Shown: piece by piece, positions 31,665 to 40,472 of the stretch
Layout: the number at the start of each line of letters is the position of its first letter
Position numbering within the stretch: the stretch's first letter is position 1
Assembly: GCF_005217525.1 (NCBI RefSeq)
Contig: NZ_PNXQ01000011.1
Coordinates: 73,841 to 123,136, forward strand
From: Paenibacillus terrae
Lineage (GTDB): Bacteria > Bacillota > Bacilli > Paenibacillales > Paenibacillaceae
Reading direction: 5' to 3'
DNA length: 49,296 nucleotides
Made by a program: the position numbers and the translations under genes
The notes under the pieces: model-generated
Databases searched by the model: none
Seen by the model: the letters and a program-made list of their open reading frames with translations, nothing else
Told to the model about the DNA's origin: nothing

Positions 31665-34022
31665 ATGAGAAACTATCGAATTACGGTCAAAGACGATCAC
31701 AAGCATATTGTTAAAGGTCATATCCAGCTTGGCGGCACCCATCCAAAAGGAGAGGAGATCGGATTCACCAACTATTTTATGGAGAAGGACGGAGAGCCCT
31801 TTTTCGGCATTTGTGGTGAATTCCATTATGCCCGTTACGATGAACGCTATTGGGAAGATGAATTGGTTAAAATAAAAATGGGCGGAGTAAACATCATTGC
31901 AACCTATATTTTTTGGAACCTTCATGAAGAAATTGAGGGTGTTTTTAATTGGAGTGGGAGCAGAAACCTTCGCCGTTTCATCGAGTTGTGCGATAAACAT
32001 CAGCTATACGTCATGATTCGGATCGGACCCTTCAATCATGGGGAAATCCGAAACGGCGGTATACCGGATTGGTTATTCGGTCGGCCCTTTGAGGTTCGTT
32101 CTAATGATGAGGAGTATTTGTTTTATACAAGAAGAATGTATAACCAAATCGGCATCCAGGTTAAGGGATTGTTATATAAGGAGGGGGGGCCGATCATCGG
32201 CACCCAAATCGAAAATGAGCATCATCATTCATCTGCCCAGTGGGCAATAACTGTAGGGATTAATGATATGTGGTTAAACAGTGGAAGTGATGGTAATTCG
32301 CATATGTTAAAACTGAAAGAAATAGCCTTGGAAGCAGGGATCGATACTCCGATCTATACGTGCACAGGATGGGGAGGAGCAACAACGCCTATACCTGATA
32401 TGCTTCCCTTGTGGGGCGGATATGCCTACTGGCCATGGATCTACTACGAAGAGGGACGTCTGGAGGGGATGGACGAGCATCCTGCGACACCGGAATACAT
32501 TTTCCGAGACAAGCATAATAACAAGCTTCCGAAGAGCTACAATTTTGAGCCCCAATACGCCCCAGAAGATTATCCGTACGCTTGCTGCGAGATGGGTGGC
32601 GGCATGGTTCAGTTTTATAAATACCGGTTTGCCTTTCCCTATCGTAGTGTTCCAGCAATGACTGTCATGAAGGTTGCAGAAGGCTGTAACCTGATCGGAT
32701 ACTACATGTATCATGGGGGTTCGAATCCTCGGGGGGAGGTTAACCCGTTCACAAATGATCTGGCCACACCTAAAATATCCTATGATTTCAATGCCATGAT
32801 CGGTGAATTCGGTCAAGTAAGAGAATCATACCAAAGAACAAAGCTCCAGCATTATTTTTTTTCAACGTTCCAAAAGCAATTCTCCCTAATGAAGACCATT
32901 CTGCCAGGCGATACGTCCCAGATGGATCCTTACGATGTGAATACCTTGCGATATGCAGTTCGCTCCAGTGCTGGATCGGGTTACCTGTTTCTAAATAATT
33001 TCCAAGACCATGCCGAAAATGTCGACCTGTGCGATTTTAATGTAAGCATTGAGCTACCCGAGGAAACGATTGTCATCCCTAGTCAAGGTGAGCTGACGTT
33101 AGGACGTGAAAGCTTCGCTATATTGCCATTTAATTTCAATCTGGATGGAATGAAGCTCAACTATGCAACGGCACAGCTGATAACAAGGATAGAAGAGGCT
33201 GGAGAAGTATATTATTTTTTCTTTGTACCGGAGGGTATGAAAGGAACCTATGCAATGGAGTCAAAAGATATGATCAGTGCCACCATCGACAAAGGTTCGA
33301 TAGACCAAATGGATGGGAACACGCTCATTAAGGTTGCTGAAGAGGAAGATAGTCTCATCCACCTGGTATCTAAAAGTGGCAAAAAAGTCGCCATCTACAC
33401 GATGACTGATGAACAAAGTCTTAATTTTTGGAAGGTAAACCTGCAAGGTCGGGACAGAGTCATTGTGACAAGTGCCAATGTACTTGTATCTGGAGCTGAG
33501 ATCAAGCTGGAATCAACGGACCAGGAGATTGTAACACTGAGTGTATTCCCGGGTTTTGATGCCCCAATCACATCGATTTCTGGTGGAGAGCTGCTTGAAA
33601 TAACAGAAAGTGAATTATTTAAAACGTATCGTTTAAGGGCTCCTAAGAAAGAAATCCAGTTCTATTTGAAAAGGGTTAATGACGATAAACTTACTCTTGG
33701 TTTCGAAATAAATGCCTTTGACGGAATCAAGGAGGCTCTACTGCGTATCGATTATACTGGAGATATTGGTTATGCTTTTATTGATGGCGAACTGATTCAC
33801 GATAACTTCTGCAACCATACGACCTGGGAAATGGGTTTGAAACCATTTGAACATCGGCTTATCGAGCAAGGAATGTATGTGTATGTTTCCCCCATTCGAA
33901 AAGGTAAGGTTCTCAACAGCAATACGACCATGGCTGGCTGGAAAGAGACGACAGAGGAACGAATCGTGGACATCGGCTCGGTCAGCATTGTACCTGTGTA
34001 TGAGATCAAAATCACCATGTAA
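31665..34022 (+). CDS. Glycoside hydrolase family 35 beta-galactosidase
   Basis: 785 aa, intracellular (no signal peptide). It cleaves terminal beta-galactosyl residues. GH35 marks are FFGICGEFHYARYDERYWEDEL, ATYIFWNLHEEIEGVFNW, IRIGPFNHGEIRNGGIPDWL and GGPIIGTQIENEH, whose Glu (about 183) is the acid/base. The nucleophile is probably the Glu in CCEMGGG (about 308). The C-terminal third is made of beta domains. ATG 31665 follows AGGGGAGTG; ATG 31647 overlaps that ribosome site. It is 22 bp after the cellulase-like gene. A long hairpin (ATAACCGTTACT / AGTAACGGTTAT, 34103-34142) follows. Confidence 0.94.
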   Translation: MRNYRITVKDDHKHIVKGHIQLGGTHPKGEEIGFTNYFMEKDGEPFFGICGEFHYARYDERYWEDELVKIKMGGVNIIATYIFWNLHEEIEGVFNWSGSRNLRRFIELCDKHQLYVMIRIGPFNHGEIRNGGIPDWLFGRPFEVRSNDEEYLFYTRRMYNQIGIQVKGLLYKEGGPIIGTQIENEHHHSSAQWAITVGINDMWLNSGSDGNSHMLKLKEIALEAGIDTPIYTCTGWGGATTPIPDMLPLWGGYAYWPWIYYEEGRLEGMDEHPATPEYIFRDKHNNKLPKSYNFEPQYAPEDYPYACCEMGGGMVQFYKYRFAFPYRSVPAMTVMKVAEGCNLIGYYMYHGGSNPRGEVNPFTNDLATPKISYDFNAMIGEFGQVRESYQRTKLQHYFFSTFQKQFSLMKTILPGDTSQMDPYDVNTLRYAVRSSAGSGYLFLNNFQDHAENVDLCDFNVSIELPEETIVIPSQGELTLGRESFAILPFNFNLDGMKLNYATAQLITRIEEAGEVYYFFFVPEGMKGTYAMESKDMISATIDKGSIDQMDGNTLIKVAEEEDSLIHLVSKSGKKVAIYTMTDEQSLNFWKVNLQGRDRVIVTSANVLVSGAEIKLESTDQEIVTLSVFPGFDAPITSISGGELLEITESELFKTYRLRAPKKEIQFYLKRVNDDKLTLGFEINAFDGIKEALLRIDYTGDIGYAFIDGELIHDNFCNHTTWEMGLKPFEHRLIEQGMYVYVSPIRKGKVLNSNTTMAGWKETTEERIVDIGSVSIVPVYEIKITM

Positions 34023-34102
34023 CCCGGGCATTTTTCGATGTTGATCTTCAGATAAGATGCTGGTCCTCATCATTTAGTTCCTGATTAGAAAAGGGGAGAC
34101 CT

Positions 34103-34142
34103 ATAACCGTTACTAACAGAAGCTGTTGTGAGTAACGGTTAT
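34103..34142. terminator. Hairpin between convergent GH35 and anti-sigma genes
   Basis: ATAACCGTTACT (34103-34114) with AGTAACGGTTAT (34131-34142), and an inner stem AACAG/CTGTT. No T-run follows, so it may be factor-dependent or a structural 3' end. Confidence 0.6.
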
Positions 34143-34158
34143 GATGGAATTTGCTGAA

Positions 34159-35181
34159 TTAATGAGGAGCGAGGAGATCTTCCGCAATCTTTACTAAGTC
34201 CTGCTTGACCAACGGACTATTCGGATTGTCATAAATCTCGTAGAACAAATGATGGTTGTCATCTTTCCAACCAAGCCGATTTTTGCTTGTATTAGTTGGC
34301 TGTTTTGTCTCACTTGATCCGATGTAATATGCCTCGGTTCCTTTAATCGTCAGTTTTTCAGCCGAATCTCGATCATTCTGAAAGATAGTCAGCTTGGATT
34401 CAGGTGTGAGTGTACTGATGGAAATGCTCACATAGTTGCTTCCTTTCACATACCGCGCTGTAGTAAGGTCCGCCTTTTTCCAGTTCAGCTTCTTTATAAA
34501 CATCTTTTCACCTGCTGGAGCGCTTTTGGACTTTTGGATGAGCTCATCCACTAGAGTGCGATATTCTGCATTATTCAGAGATTTAGGGTACATAAAAGCA
34601 GGATACACATATCCGTAATCGAAATGGTAGCCGTCCGGCAGATGAGATGGACTATACAAGAGTGGTGCATGCGTCCGTTTAATTTCTTTCTGAAAGCTGC
34701 TGAAACTGGAGAATTCAACCCACTTATATTCAAATTTGACCGGATTAAGTCGGTCTTCGTTATTTATAAAATCATCCTTAACGTAATAGGCAGCATATTC
34801 TCCCAGCTGAAGCTGATTTTTTACCTTTTGGCTGTATGTATCCAGCACCTGTAAATACTTTTTAACAGAATCCGAGGGTTCATAAAATTTAGCTGTATGT
34901 AATAGGATGTCACCCTTGCTGTTACGAAATTCAAGGTATTGCGAAGCCGCGTATCCGGTAATAGAAGCACCCAAAACAAAGAACGTAATCATAGCGGGGA
35001 CTGCGATACCGGGTCGTAGACGCATTTTGGCAGTCGGTCCCGGTTTTTGTTGTCCCTTCTGATAGACCCGATCCATCACCTTGTCCGTGACATCAAACAC
35101 CTGGAGTTTCAACGCATTTTCCGGCAGCAAATCCATTTCCTTTATGCTTTTGTCTTGAACAGTGTGTTGAAGTTCACGCAT
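34159..35181 (-). CDS. Probable transmembrane anti-sigma factor
   Basis: 340 aa. A cytoplasmic part of about 53 residues is followed by one membrane helix (about 54-76, VPAMITFFVLGASITGYAA) and an outside domain of about 260 residues. That domain contains LLYSPSHLPDGYHFDYGYVYP, which resembles DUF4367-type domains of anti-sigma and sporulation proteins. It overlaps the sigma gene by 40 bp and has its own strong GAAGGAGGA site before ATG 35181. By context it would hold the sigma factor at the membrane until an outside signal arrives. The inducing signal is unknown; no carbohydrate-binding module is visible. Confidence 0.82.
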   Translation of the reverse strand: MRELQHTVQDKSIKEMDLLPENALKLQVFDVTDKVMDRVYQKGQQKPGPTAKMRLRPGIAVPAMITFFVLGASITGYAASQYLEFRNSKGDILLHTAKFYEPSDSVKKYLQVLDTYSQKVKNQLQLGEYAAYYVKDDFINNEDRLNPVKFEYKWVEFSSFSSFQKEIKRTHAPLLYSPSHLPDGYHFDYGYVYPAFMYPKSLNNAEYRTLVDELIQKSKSAPAGEKMFIKKLNWKKADLTTARYVKGSNYVSISISTLTPESKLTIFQNDRDSAEKLTIKGTEAYYIGSSETKQPTNTSKNRLGWKDDNHHLFYEIYDNPNSPLVKQDLVKIAEDLLAPH

Positions 35182-35732
35182 TCCTCTTCCTCCTTCATAG
35201 CGTTCATTATTTTTTTGAGCTTTGTTTTCGTCCTGCCGTATTTTTTCTTGACCGCTTCCTGGCTTTTGTTCATGATTTCACCGATCTCGCCAAACGACTT
35301 TTCTTCAAAGATTCGCAGCACCAGCAGGCTTCGTTCTTCTGCTGTCAGTTTGTTCAGCGCCCGGCTGAGCGGTTCACTGAAAAGTTGGCTTTCTATATTC
35401 TGTGCAGCGCTGTCAGTGGTTGGCATGTTGTGGGTAAACAGACCAAGCTTAAATGCTCGTTGCAATTTCTTTCGGTGAATCAAGTTCAAGCAGTGATGAT
35501 AAGCCATTTTATATAGCCAGGACGAGAAGCTCACAGTCGGCTTATACATGTTAATTTTCTCAAATGACTTAACGAGAATGTCCTGAACGGCGTCCTCGGC
35601 TTCTTGTTCGTTGCTCAGAAGCCGCCAGCAGTACACCAGAATCGGATGCTGGTACTTTTTTACGATAAAAGCGTAATCCTGGATTTCGCCTGCCTGAACC
35701 CGTTTAATCCTGTACTCTATTTCTTCATCCAA
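35142..35732 (-). CDS. ECF-type RNA polymerase sigma factor
   Basis: 196 aa. Region sigma2 reads IVKKYQHPILVYCWRLLSNEQEAEDAVQDILVKSFEKI (about 20-60) with SFSSWLYKMAYHHCLNLIHRKK, and region sigma4 reads LNKLTAEERSLLVLRIFEEKSFGEIGEIMNKSQEAVKKK (about 130-170). TTG 35732 is taken because GGAGG (35744-35748) lies 11 bp before it. Longer starts would run into the divergent Nif3-like gene region. It is the first gene of a pair with the anti-sigma factor. The divergent gap contains a 26-bp inverted repeat. Confidence 0.9.
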   Translation of the reverse strand: MDEEIEYRIKRVQAGEIQDYAFIVKKYQHPILVYCWRLLSNEQEAEDAVQDILVKSFEKINMYKPTVSFSSWLYKMAYHHCLNLIHRKKLQRAFKLGLFTHNMPTTDSAAQNIESQLFSEPLSRALNKLTAEERSLLVLRIFEEKSFGEIGEIMNKSQEAVKKKYGRTKTKLKKIMNAMKEEEECVNFNTLFKTKA

Positions 35733-35844
35733 ATCCTTAAGCACCTCCTCTGTGTCCAATATGCAGTTTATATACATATAACAATTGAAGTGAGCCCAAA
35801 GGGACACTTTTTCTACATATTCGCTAGAAAAGTTATGAATTAAA

Positions 35845-35892
35845 TATAGTATAAATAAATTTATACTATAGCCGGCTCCCTTGGAGCTGGCT
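35845..35892. repeat. Two adjacent inverted repeats in the sigma/Nif3 divergent gap
   Basis: TATAGTATAAA (35845-35855) with TTTATACTATA (35860-35870), 4-nt loop, then AGCCGGCTCC (35870-35879) with GGAGCTGGCT (35883-35892), one G-T pair and GTTTT after it. The second looks like a terminator pointing to the plus strand, although no gene ends there; the first may be an operator or hairpin. Confidence 0.7.
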
Positions 35893-35973
35893 GTTTTACT
35901 AAAAAGAATAGCATCCATGAATGAAATAAAATGGTACAATTGATGTGCATTCTCCATGAGGAGGGATACATGA

Positions 35974-36768
35974 ATGACCATGACCATAGGACAGATTGTG
36001 AACCATCTGACCAAGGGAATAAGAACACCCAACACGACCGTAGATCTGCTTAACCCAGGGCATTTGGATACTGAGGTGCAAGGAATTGTAACCGCTTTCT
36101 GCGCGTCCCAATATGTGATAGAACAAGCTATTTCTCTAGGCGCAAATTTTATCATTACGCATGAAGGCATTTTTTATAGCCATCTGGGGATACAGGAATG
36201 TTTACGACATGATCCTGTCTTTTTGCAAAAATCCCGTCTGATTGCCGACTCGGGTCTAGGTATTTATCGTTTGCATGACGCTATACACCGTTATCAGCCG
36301 GATGGAGTGATGGTTGGACTTCTCCAGGCACTTGATTGGCACACCTATGTTGTGAAACAGCAGCCGGCGTTCGCCATTTTGACAATTCCGGCTATGGAAG
36401 TGAAGGAGGTCGCCGAATATATCAAAGCCAAGCTTCATATTCGTTATGTACGGGTAGCTGGTGAGCTTTCCATGCCATGTGAACGAGTAGGGATTATGGT
36501 AGGTTACAGGGGAGGTACTGAACCGGCCATTCCATTATTTCTAAATGAAAATGTGGATTTGATCATTGCTGGTGAAGGACCCGAATGGGAAACACCAGAA
36601 TATGTGAAAGATGCTGTCTATCAGGGCAGAAATAAAGCCCTTATTATGCTGGGACATGCCGAAAGCGAAGCACCTGGTATGAAATACCTCGCTGATGTGC
36701 TTTCCAGCCAATTCCCAACAATTCCTATACATTTTATTGAAGATCGCCCGGTGTTTCAAATATTGTAA
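35974..36768 (+). CDS. Nif3-like dinuclear metal-centre protein (YqfO family)
   Basis: 264 aa. The NIF3 family forms hexameric toroids with two metal ions per subunit; its function is still unclear. Metal-site motifs are visible: NFIITHEGIFY (His and Glu), IYRLHDAIH (His and Asp) and IMLGHAESEAPG (His and Glu near the C-terminus). The first 'THHP' seen in many members is THEG here. ATG 35974 follows GGAGGG by 8 bp. The gene sits between the sigma/anti-sigma pair and the GH2 gene, 81 bp before the latter. Confidence 0.9.
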   Translation: MTMTIGQIVNHLTKGIRTPNTTVDLLNPGHLDTEVQGIVTAFCASQYVIEQAISLGANFIITHEGIFYSHLGIQECLRHDPVFLQKSRLIADSGLGIYRLHDAIHRYQPDGVMVGLLQALDWHTYVVKQQPAFAILTIPAMEVKEVAEYIKAKLHIRYVRVAGELSMPCERVGIMVGYRGGTEPAIPLFLNENVDLIIAGEGPEWETPEYVKDAVYQGRNKALIMLGHAESEAPGMKYLADVLSSQFPTIPIHFIEDRPVFQIL

Positions 36769-36849
36769 TGGAGAACACGTCTATTGTGATGATTATCCCG
36801 CATTGTTGTTATATCCGTTCATCAATTTTTATGAAATGGAGGCAAGATG

Positions 36850-39204
36850 ATGGGAAGCAGAGTGATTACGTCATTCAACACAAACTGGAAATTTATAGAG
36901 GGTAATTACACAGGTGCCGAAAAGACAGATTATAACGATGAGCAATGGCGGCTCCTTCAAGTTCCTCATGACTGGAGTATAGAAAAATCCTTTGATCCAC
37001 ATATGCTGTATGGCGGGAATCAAGCTTATTTGCCCAGATGGTCTGTTGGATGGTATAGAAAGCATTTTAATGTGAAGCCCTCTTCTCCCAAACAGCGCGT
37101 TTACATACAATTTGATGGTATTCACAATAATAGTGAGGTTTGGATCAATGGGCATTTTGTGGGCAAGCGGCCTTATGGATATGTTAGTTTTCAATATGAT
37201 TTGACCCCATATATTCGGTGGAATGAGGATAACGTGATTGCTGTCAAAGTGGACAATACGACTCTTCCGCCTGACAGATGGTATTCGGGGTCCGGTATTT
37301 ATCGTAATGTGTGGCTAATTTGTACGGATTATATTCATGTCACCGAATGGGGGACTTACATCACCACACCTGAAATTTCGCCAGATGAAGCCAAGGTGAG
37401 TGCCAGAATCCAGATTACTAATCATCATGAGCATGCTGTAGAGTGCAATATTGTGACTGAAATTCTGGATTCACAGGGACAAATAAAAGGGAAAATTGAA
37501 AATCGAGTGACTCTTTCGGGCTTTGAACCGGGCGAAATGGAGCAAAAAACGCGGATTTTAGAGCCAGAATTGTGGTCACCGGAGAACCCGGTGCTCTATG
37601 AAGCTCAAACCATCATTTATTGCGACAATAAAGAGGTAGATTGTTATCGAACCCCTTTTGGCATAAGAGAAGTGAAACTGGACGCTCAAAAGGGTTTATT
37701 TCTGAATGGAAGCAGCTTGAAGCTAAAGGGAGTTTGCATTCACCATGATTTAGGCTGTCTGGGAGCTGCTTACCATGATACGGCCATGAAGAGAAGGCTA
37801 CAGAAGCTGAAGGAAATGGGGTGTAATGCGATTCGTTTTGCTCATAATCCTATGGCGCCCGAATTATTGGATCTTTGTGATCAGATGGGGTTTTTGGTGA
37901 TTGATGAAGCTTTTGACAAATGGAAATCTCTTTCCTATGAGCATTTATATGATGAATGGTGGGAAAAGGACCTGGAAGCGATGCTCATAAGAGACAGGAA
38001 CCATCCCAGCGTTTTCATGTGGAGTGTGGGAAATGAAGTAGAGAACCAGGGGCAGCCGTCCATGCTCAGGATGTTGGAGCAACTCGTTGCCTTTTGCCAT
38101 GAAAAAGACCCAACCCGGCCTGTTACCTGTGCGCTTGAGCCGCATAATACACCGATCAGCTTGCGCGAAGGTTCGATTCAAGCCAAGGTGGAGCATACCA
38201 GGCTGCTGGCACAACGAGTGGACGTTCTGGGGTTAAACTATCAGGAGCAGTGGTATGAGCACTACAGAAGGGCCATGCCGGATACGCTAATCATTGGAAC
38301 GGAGACTTTTCCGTATTATCGTGGTAAGGATAATCGGGTTAAAGGTTATTTGCCCCATAATCCCTGGTTTGATGTGGTTAATTATGATTATGTGATGGGC
38401 CAATTTGTTTGGAGCGGGATTGACTATCTGGGAGAAACAAGCTATCCCTCCAAAGGGTGGTCGTCGGGCCTGATTGATACTTGCGGGTTCCGCAAGCCTG
38501 TGTCCTTTCTTCAACAAAGTTTATGGTCAGATGAGCCTATTGTGCACATTGCTGTACTTCACGAACGTATGAAGCCGGAACACAATCCATCGTGGACGAT
38601 GCACTGGAAATGTCCGGGTATGGAAGATCATTGGACATTTCCTGAATATGGCGGAAAATTGATACGGTTAGTTACCTTCACCAATTGTGAGCGCGTGGAA
38701 TTGATCGTGAACAATGAATCTTATGGTGAAAGAAAGCTTGTCGATTACCCTGATCATTTAATCATATGGGAGCTTCCCTATACACCAGGCAAAATCCGGG
38801 CTATTGGCAGTAATGGAGATCATAAGGTCTGTGTGCATGAATTAACCACTGCCGGGCTTCCTTATGGTCTAAAGTTGCAGGCTGATCGGACGGTTCTACC
38901 TGCCAATGGTCATGAAATATCTCATGTGGAGGTAACTGTCACAGACCAAGATGGAATTATTGTACCTAATCAGGAATTTGATGTAACCTTTAATCTACAT
39001 GGTAATGGTCGTATCCTTGGAATAGATAACGGCGATCTCACCCGTGATGAACCCTTCCAGGGAAACCAGATACGAACACACAGAGGCAGGTGTCTTGTTA
39101 TAGTGCAATCCGGGTATCTGGCAGGTGAGCTGTTGCTTCAAGCTTCAGCAGATGGAGGGTTGCAGGGGGAAGCCAGACTAAATATTGAGCATGAATACAA
39201 ATGA
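36850..39204 (+). CDS. Glycoside hydrolase family 2 beta-galactosidase/glycosidase
   Basis: 784 aa, intracellular. Domain order: GH2 sugar-binding jelly roll (about 1-165, VPHDWSIEKSFDPHMLYGG, SVGWYRKHFNV), immunoglobulin-like domain (about 166-275), TIM barrel (about 280-580), then DUF4982-like and C-terminal beta domains (about 600-784). In the barrel MWSVGNEVEN holds the acid/base Glu (about 396) and IIGTETFPYY the nucleophile Glu (about 485). RDRNHPSVFMWS and KGVCIHHDLGCLG are GH2 signatures. The substrate could be beta-galactoside or another beta-glycoside. GGAGG lies 7 bp before ATG 36850 (ATG 36847 is also possible). Confidence 0.93.
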   Translation: MGSRVITSFNTNWKFIEGNYTGAEKTDYNDEQWRLLQVPHDWSIEKSFDPHMLYGGNQAYLPRWSVGWYRKHFNVKPSSPKQRVYIQFDGIHNNSEVWINGHFVGKRPYGYVSFQYDLTPYIRWNEDNVIAVKVDNTTLPPDRWYSGSGIYRNVWLICTDYIHVTEWGTYITTPEISPDEAKVSARIQITNHHEHAVECNIVTEILDSQGQIKGKIENRVTLSGFEPGEMEQKTRILEPELWSPENPVLYEAQTIIYCDNKEVDCYRTPFGIREVKLDAQKGLFLNGSSLKLKGVCIHHDLGCLGAAYHDTAMKRRLQKLKEMGCNAIRFAHNPMAPELLDLCDQMGFLVIDEAFDKWKSLSYEHLYDEWWEKDLEAMLIRDRNHPSVFMWSVGNEVENQGQPSMLRMLEQLVAFCHEKDPTRPVTCALEPHNTPISLREGSIQAKVEHTRLLAQRVDVLGLNYQEQWYEHYRRAMPDTLIIGTETFPYYRGKDNRVKGYLPHNPWFDVVNYDYVMGQFVWSGIDYLGETSYPSKGWSSGLIDTCGFRKPVSFLQQSLWSDEPIVHIAVLHERMKPEHNPSWTMHWKCPGMEDHWTFPEYGGKLIRLVTFTNCERVELIVNNESYGERKLVDYPDHLIIWELPYTPGKIRAIGSNGDHKVCVHELTTAGLPYGLKLQADRTVLPANGHEISHVEVTVTDQDGIIVPNQEFDVTFNLHGNGRILGIDNGDLTRDEPFQGNQIRTHRGRCLVIVQSGYLAGELLLQASADGGLQGEARLNIEHEYK

Positions 39205-39582
39205 CAATTCAAGGTTGAGGAAACGGTCAATCTGACGCGTAAAGCGGATGTAGCTGTATTGGTACGGTAGTAGTGCCGCCAGTTCGGCGTAGCCTTACGG
39301 ATACGGTAACGTCCGAGCTTGTGATCGAGCGTTCATGATAGGTCTGATGATTCATTTTGGAGCGGTGCGCGTTTTTTCACTCGTCTTTGTCCTTTGAAAA
39401 ACAGTCGAGTTTAAAATTGAAAATGTTGTGTAACTCACAATATTTTCGGAAATAATTATGATAACTCCTTTATGGTGAGCTAGCTTTTGTTAAGAGTTTT
39501 TGAAAAACGCATTGTGAAAGGTCTTTGCGTTTTTTTACGCTTTGTTTTCTTCTAAATATAAGCAGTGAGGATGTGTTTCGAA
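39205..39582. other. Intergenic region with possible GH3 relic and a terminator
   Basis: 378 bp. Around 39208-39270 one frame reads FKVEETVNLTRKADVAVLVR, like the C-terminal domain of GH3 beta-glucosidases, but it is very short. AAAAACGCA (39503-39511) pairs with TGCGTTTTT (39526-39534) followed by T, an intrinsic terminator. Nothing else recognised. Confidence 0.4.
39503..39537 (+). terminator. Intrinsic terminator before the alpha/beta hydrolase gene
   Basis: Stem AAAAACGCA / TGCGTTTTT with a 14-nt loop and a T-run. Confidence 0.7.
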
Positions 39583-40353
39583 TTGCCCAAAACCAATATA
39601 AACGGATATAGTATGCATTACACGGATCGTGGAAAAGGGACGGCAATCCTGTTCATTCATCCTCCAGTGTTGACAAGTTCGAATTTTCAATATCAAATTC
39701 AGGAATTGTCCGATCGTTTTCGTACAGTAGCTTTTGATATTCGGGGCCATGGTCAAAGTGAGCCTTCCAAGAAAGCGATTACCTATCCGTTAATTGCCGA
39801 GGATATGAAGCAGCTCATGGACGAGTTGAAGATAGAGAGGGCATTTTTATGCGGTTATTCGATAGGTGGCTCCATTGTGCTTGACTTTCTGTTAGCCTAT
39901 CCTGATCGATCCCTGGGCGGCATTATCATCGGTGGCATGTCGGAAGTTGGCGGTAGGGAATTAAAAAACAAAATATCACTTGGACATATGTTCTCCAAAC
40001 TGGGATTGATCAGTCCGATTGCTTTCTCCACTGCTTGGAGTCAAGCTCATAAAAATTTATCCTTGTTCTGGACGTTGTTTAACGATGCCAGAAAAGGAAA
40101 CGCCAAAAACGCGGAGCAATATTACAATTATAGTCTGCACTATAACTGTACAGCACATTTGCAGGAAATAAATCATCGCGTCCTGTTGATTTACGGAGAG
40201 AAAGACAAACTCTTTTATCCATATGCCCGGTTGTTGCATGAACGATTGCCCCAAAACGAGCTGATTTTTATTGAGGATATGGATCATCGAATTCCTACGA
40301 AAGCAGCCAAACCATTAAACCGATTAATTAGCCAGTTTGTAAGCCGCTTCTGA
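39583..40353 (+). CDS. Alpha/beta hydrolase
   Basis: 256 aa serine hydrolase of the esterase/lipase/haloperoxidase-like branch. The catalytic triad is Ser in CGYSIGGSI (nucleophile elbow, about residue 91), Asp in LLIYGEKDKLF and His in DMDHRIP. The oxyanion region is LFIHPPV. TTG 39583 is chosen, as the protein then begins LPKTNINGYSMHY (read as MPK...), the usual start of this family; GTG 39565 and ATG 39571 are in frame further upstream. The substrate is unknown. Confidence 0.88.
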   Translation: MPKTNINGYSMHYTDRGKGTAILFIHPPVLTSSNFQYQIQELSDRFRTVAFDIRGHGQSEPSKKAITYPLIAEDMKQLMDELKIERAFLCGYSIGGSIVLDFLLAYPDRSLGGIIIGGMSEVGGRELKNKISLGHMFSKLGLISPIAFSTAWSQAHKNLSLFWTLFNDARKGNAKNAEQYYNYSLHYNCTAHLQEINHRVLLIYGEKDKLFYPYARLLHERLPQNELIFIEDMDHRIPTKAAKPLNRLISQFVSRF

Positions 40354-40373
40354 AAAAATTCAGGAGCGGATTG

Positions 40374-40472
40374 GCCGTATCTCATGATTTCTGTCTCATC
40401 GACATCCGCTCCCTGATGGTAACCGCCAAATTCACCAATAATCAATGGAAGTCCTTTATTCAGCAGATGAGC
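40374..40472 (-). pseudogene. Remnant of a GH5-like endo-mannanase/cellulase
   Basis: On the minus strand one frame reads AHLLNKGLPLIIGEFGGYHQ and then GADVDETEIMRYG. IGEFGG with the catalytic Glu is the strand-7 motif of GH5-type mannanases, and the following GADVDE...IM.YG is typical of them. Only about 33 codons remain, stopped on the upstream side by TAG, and the fragment overlaps the last codons of gerC. GGAGCGGAT (40363-40371) and ATCCGCTCC (40404-40412) form an inverted repeat across it. Confidence 0.7.

Noticed and set aside
35733..36170. Longer N-terminus for the ECF sigma factor
   Set aside because: It would run through the divergent promoter region and the Nif3-like gene; the sigma2 domain starts near 35732.
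39208..39270. GH3 gene remnant
   Set aside because: About 20 codons only; similarity could be chance, so it is mentioned only as a possibility in the region entry.
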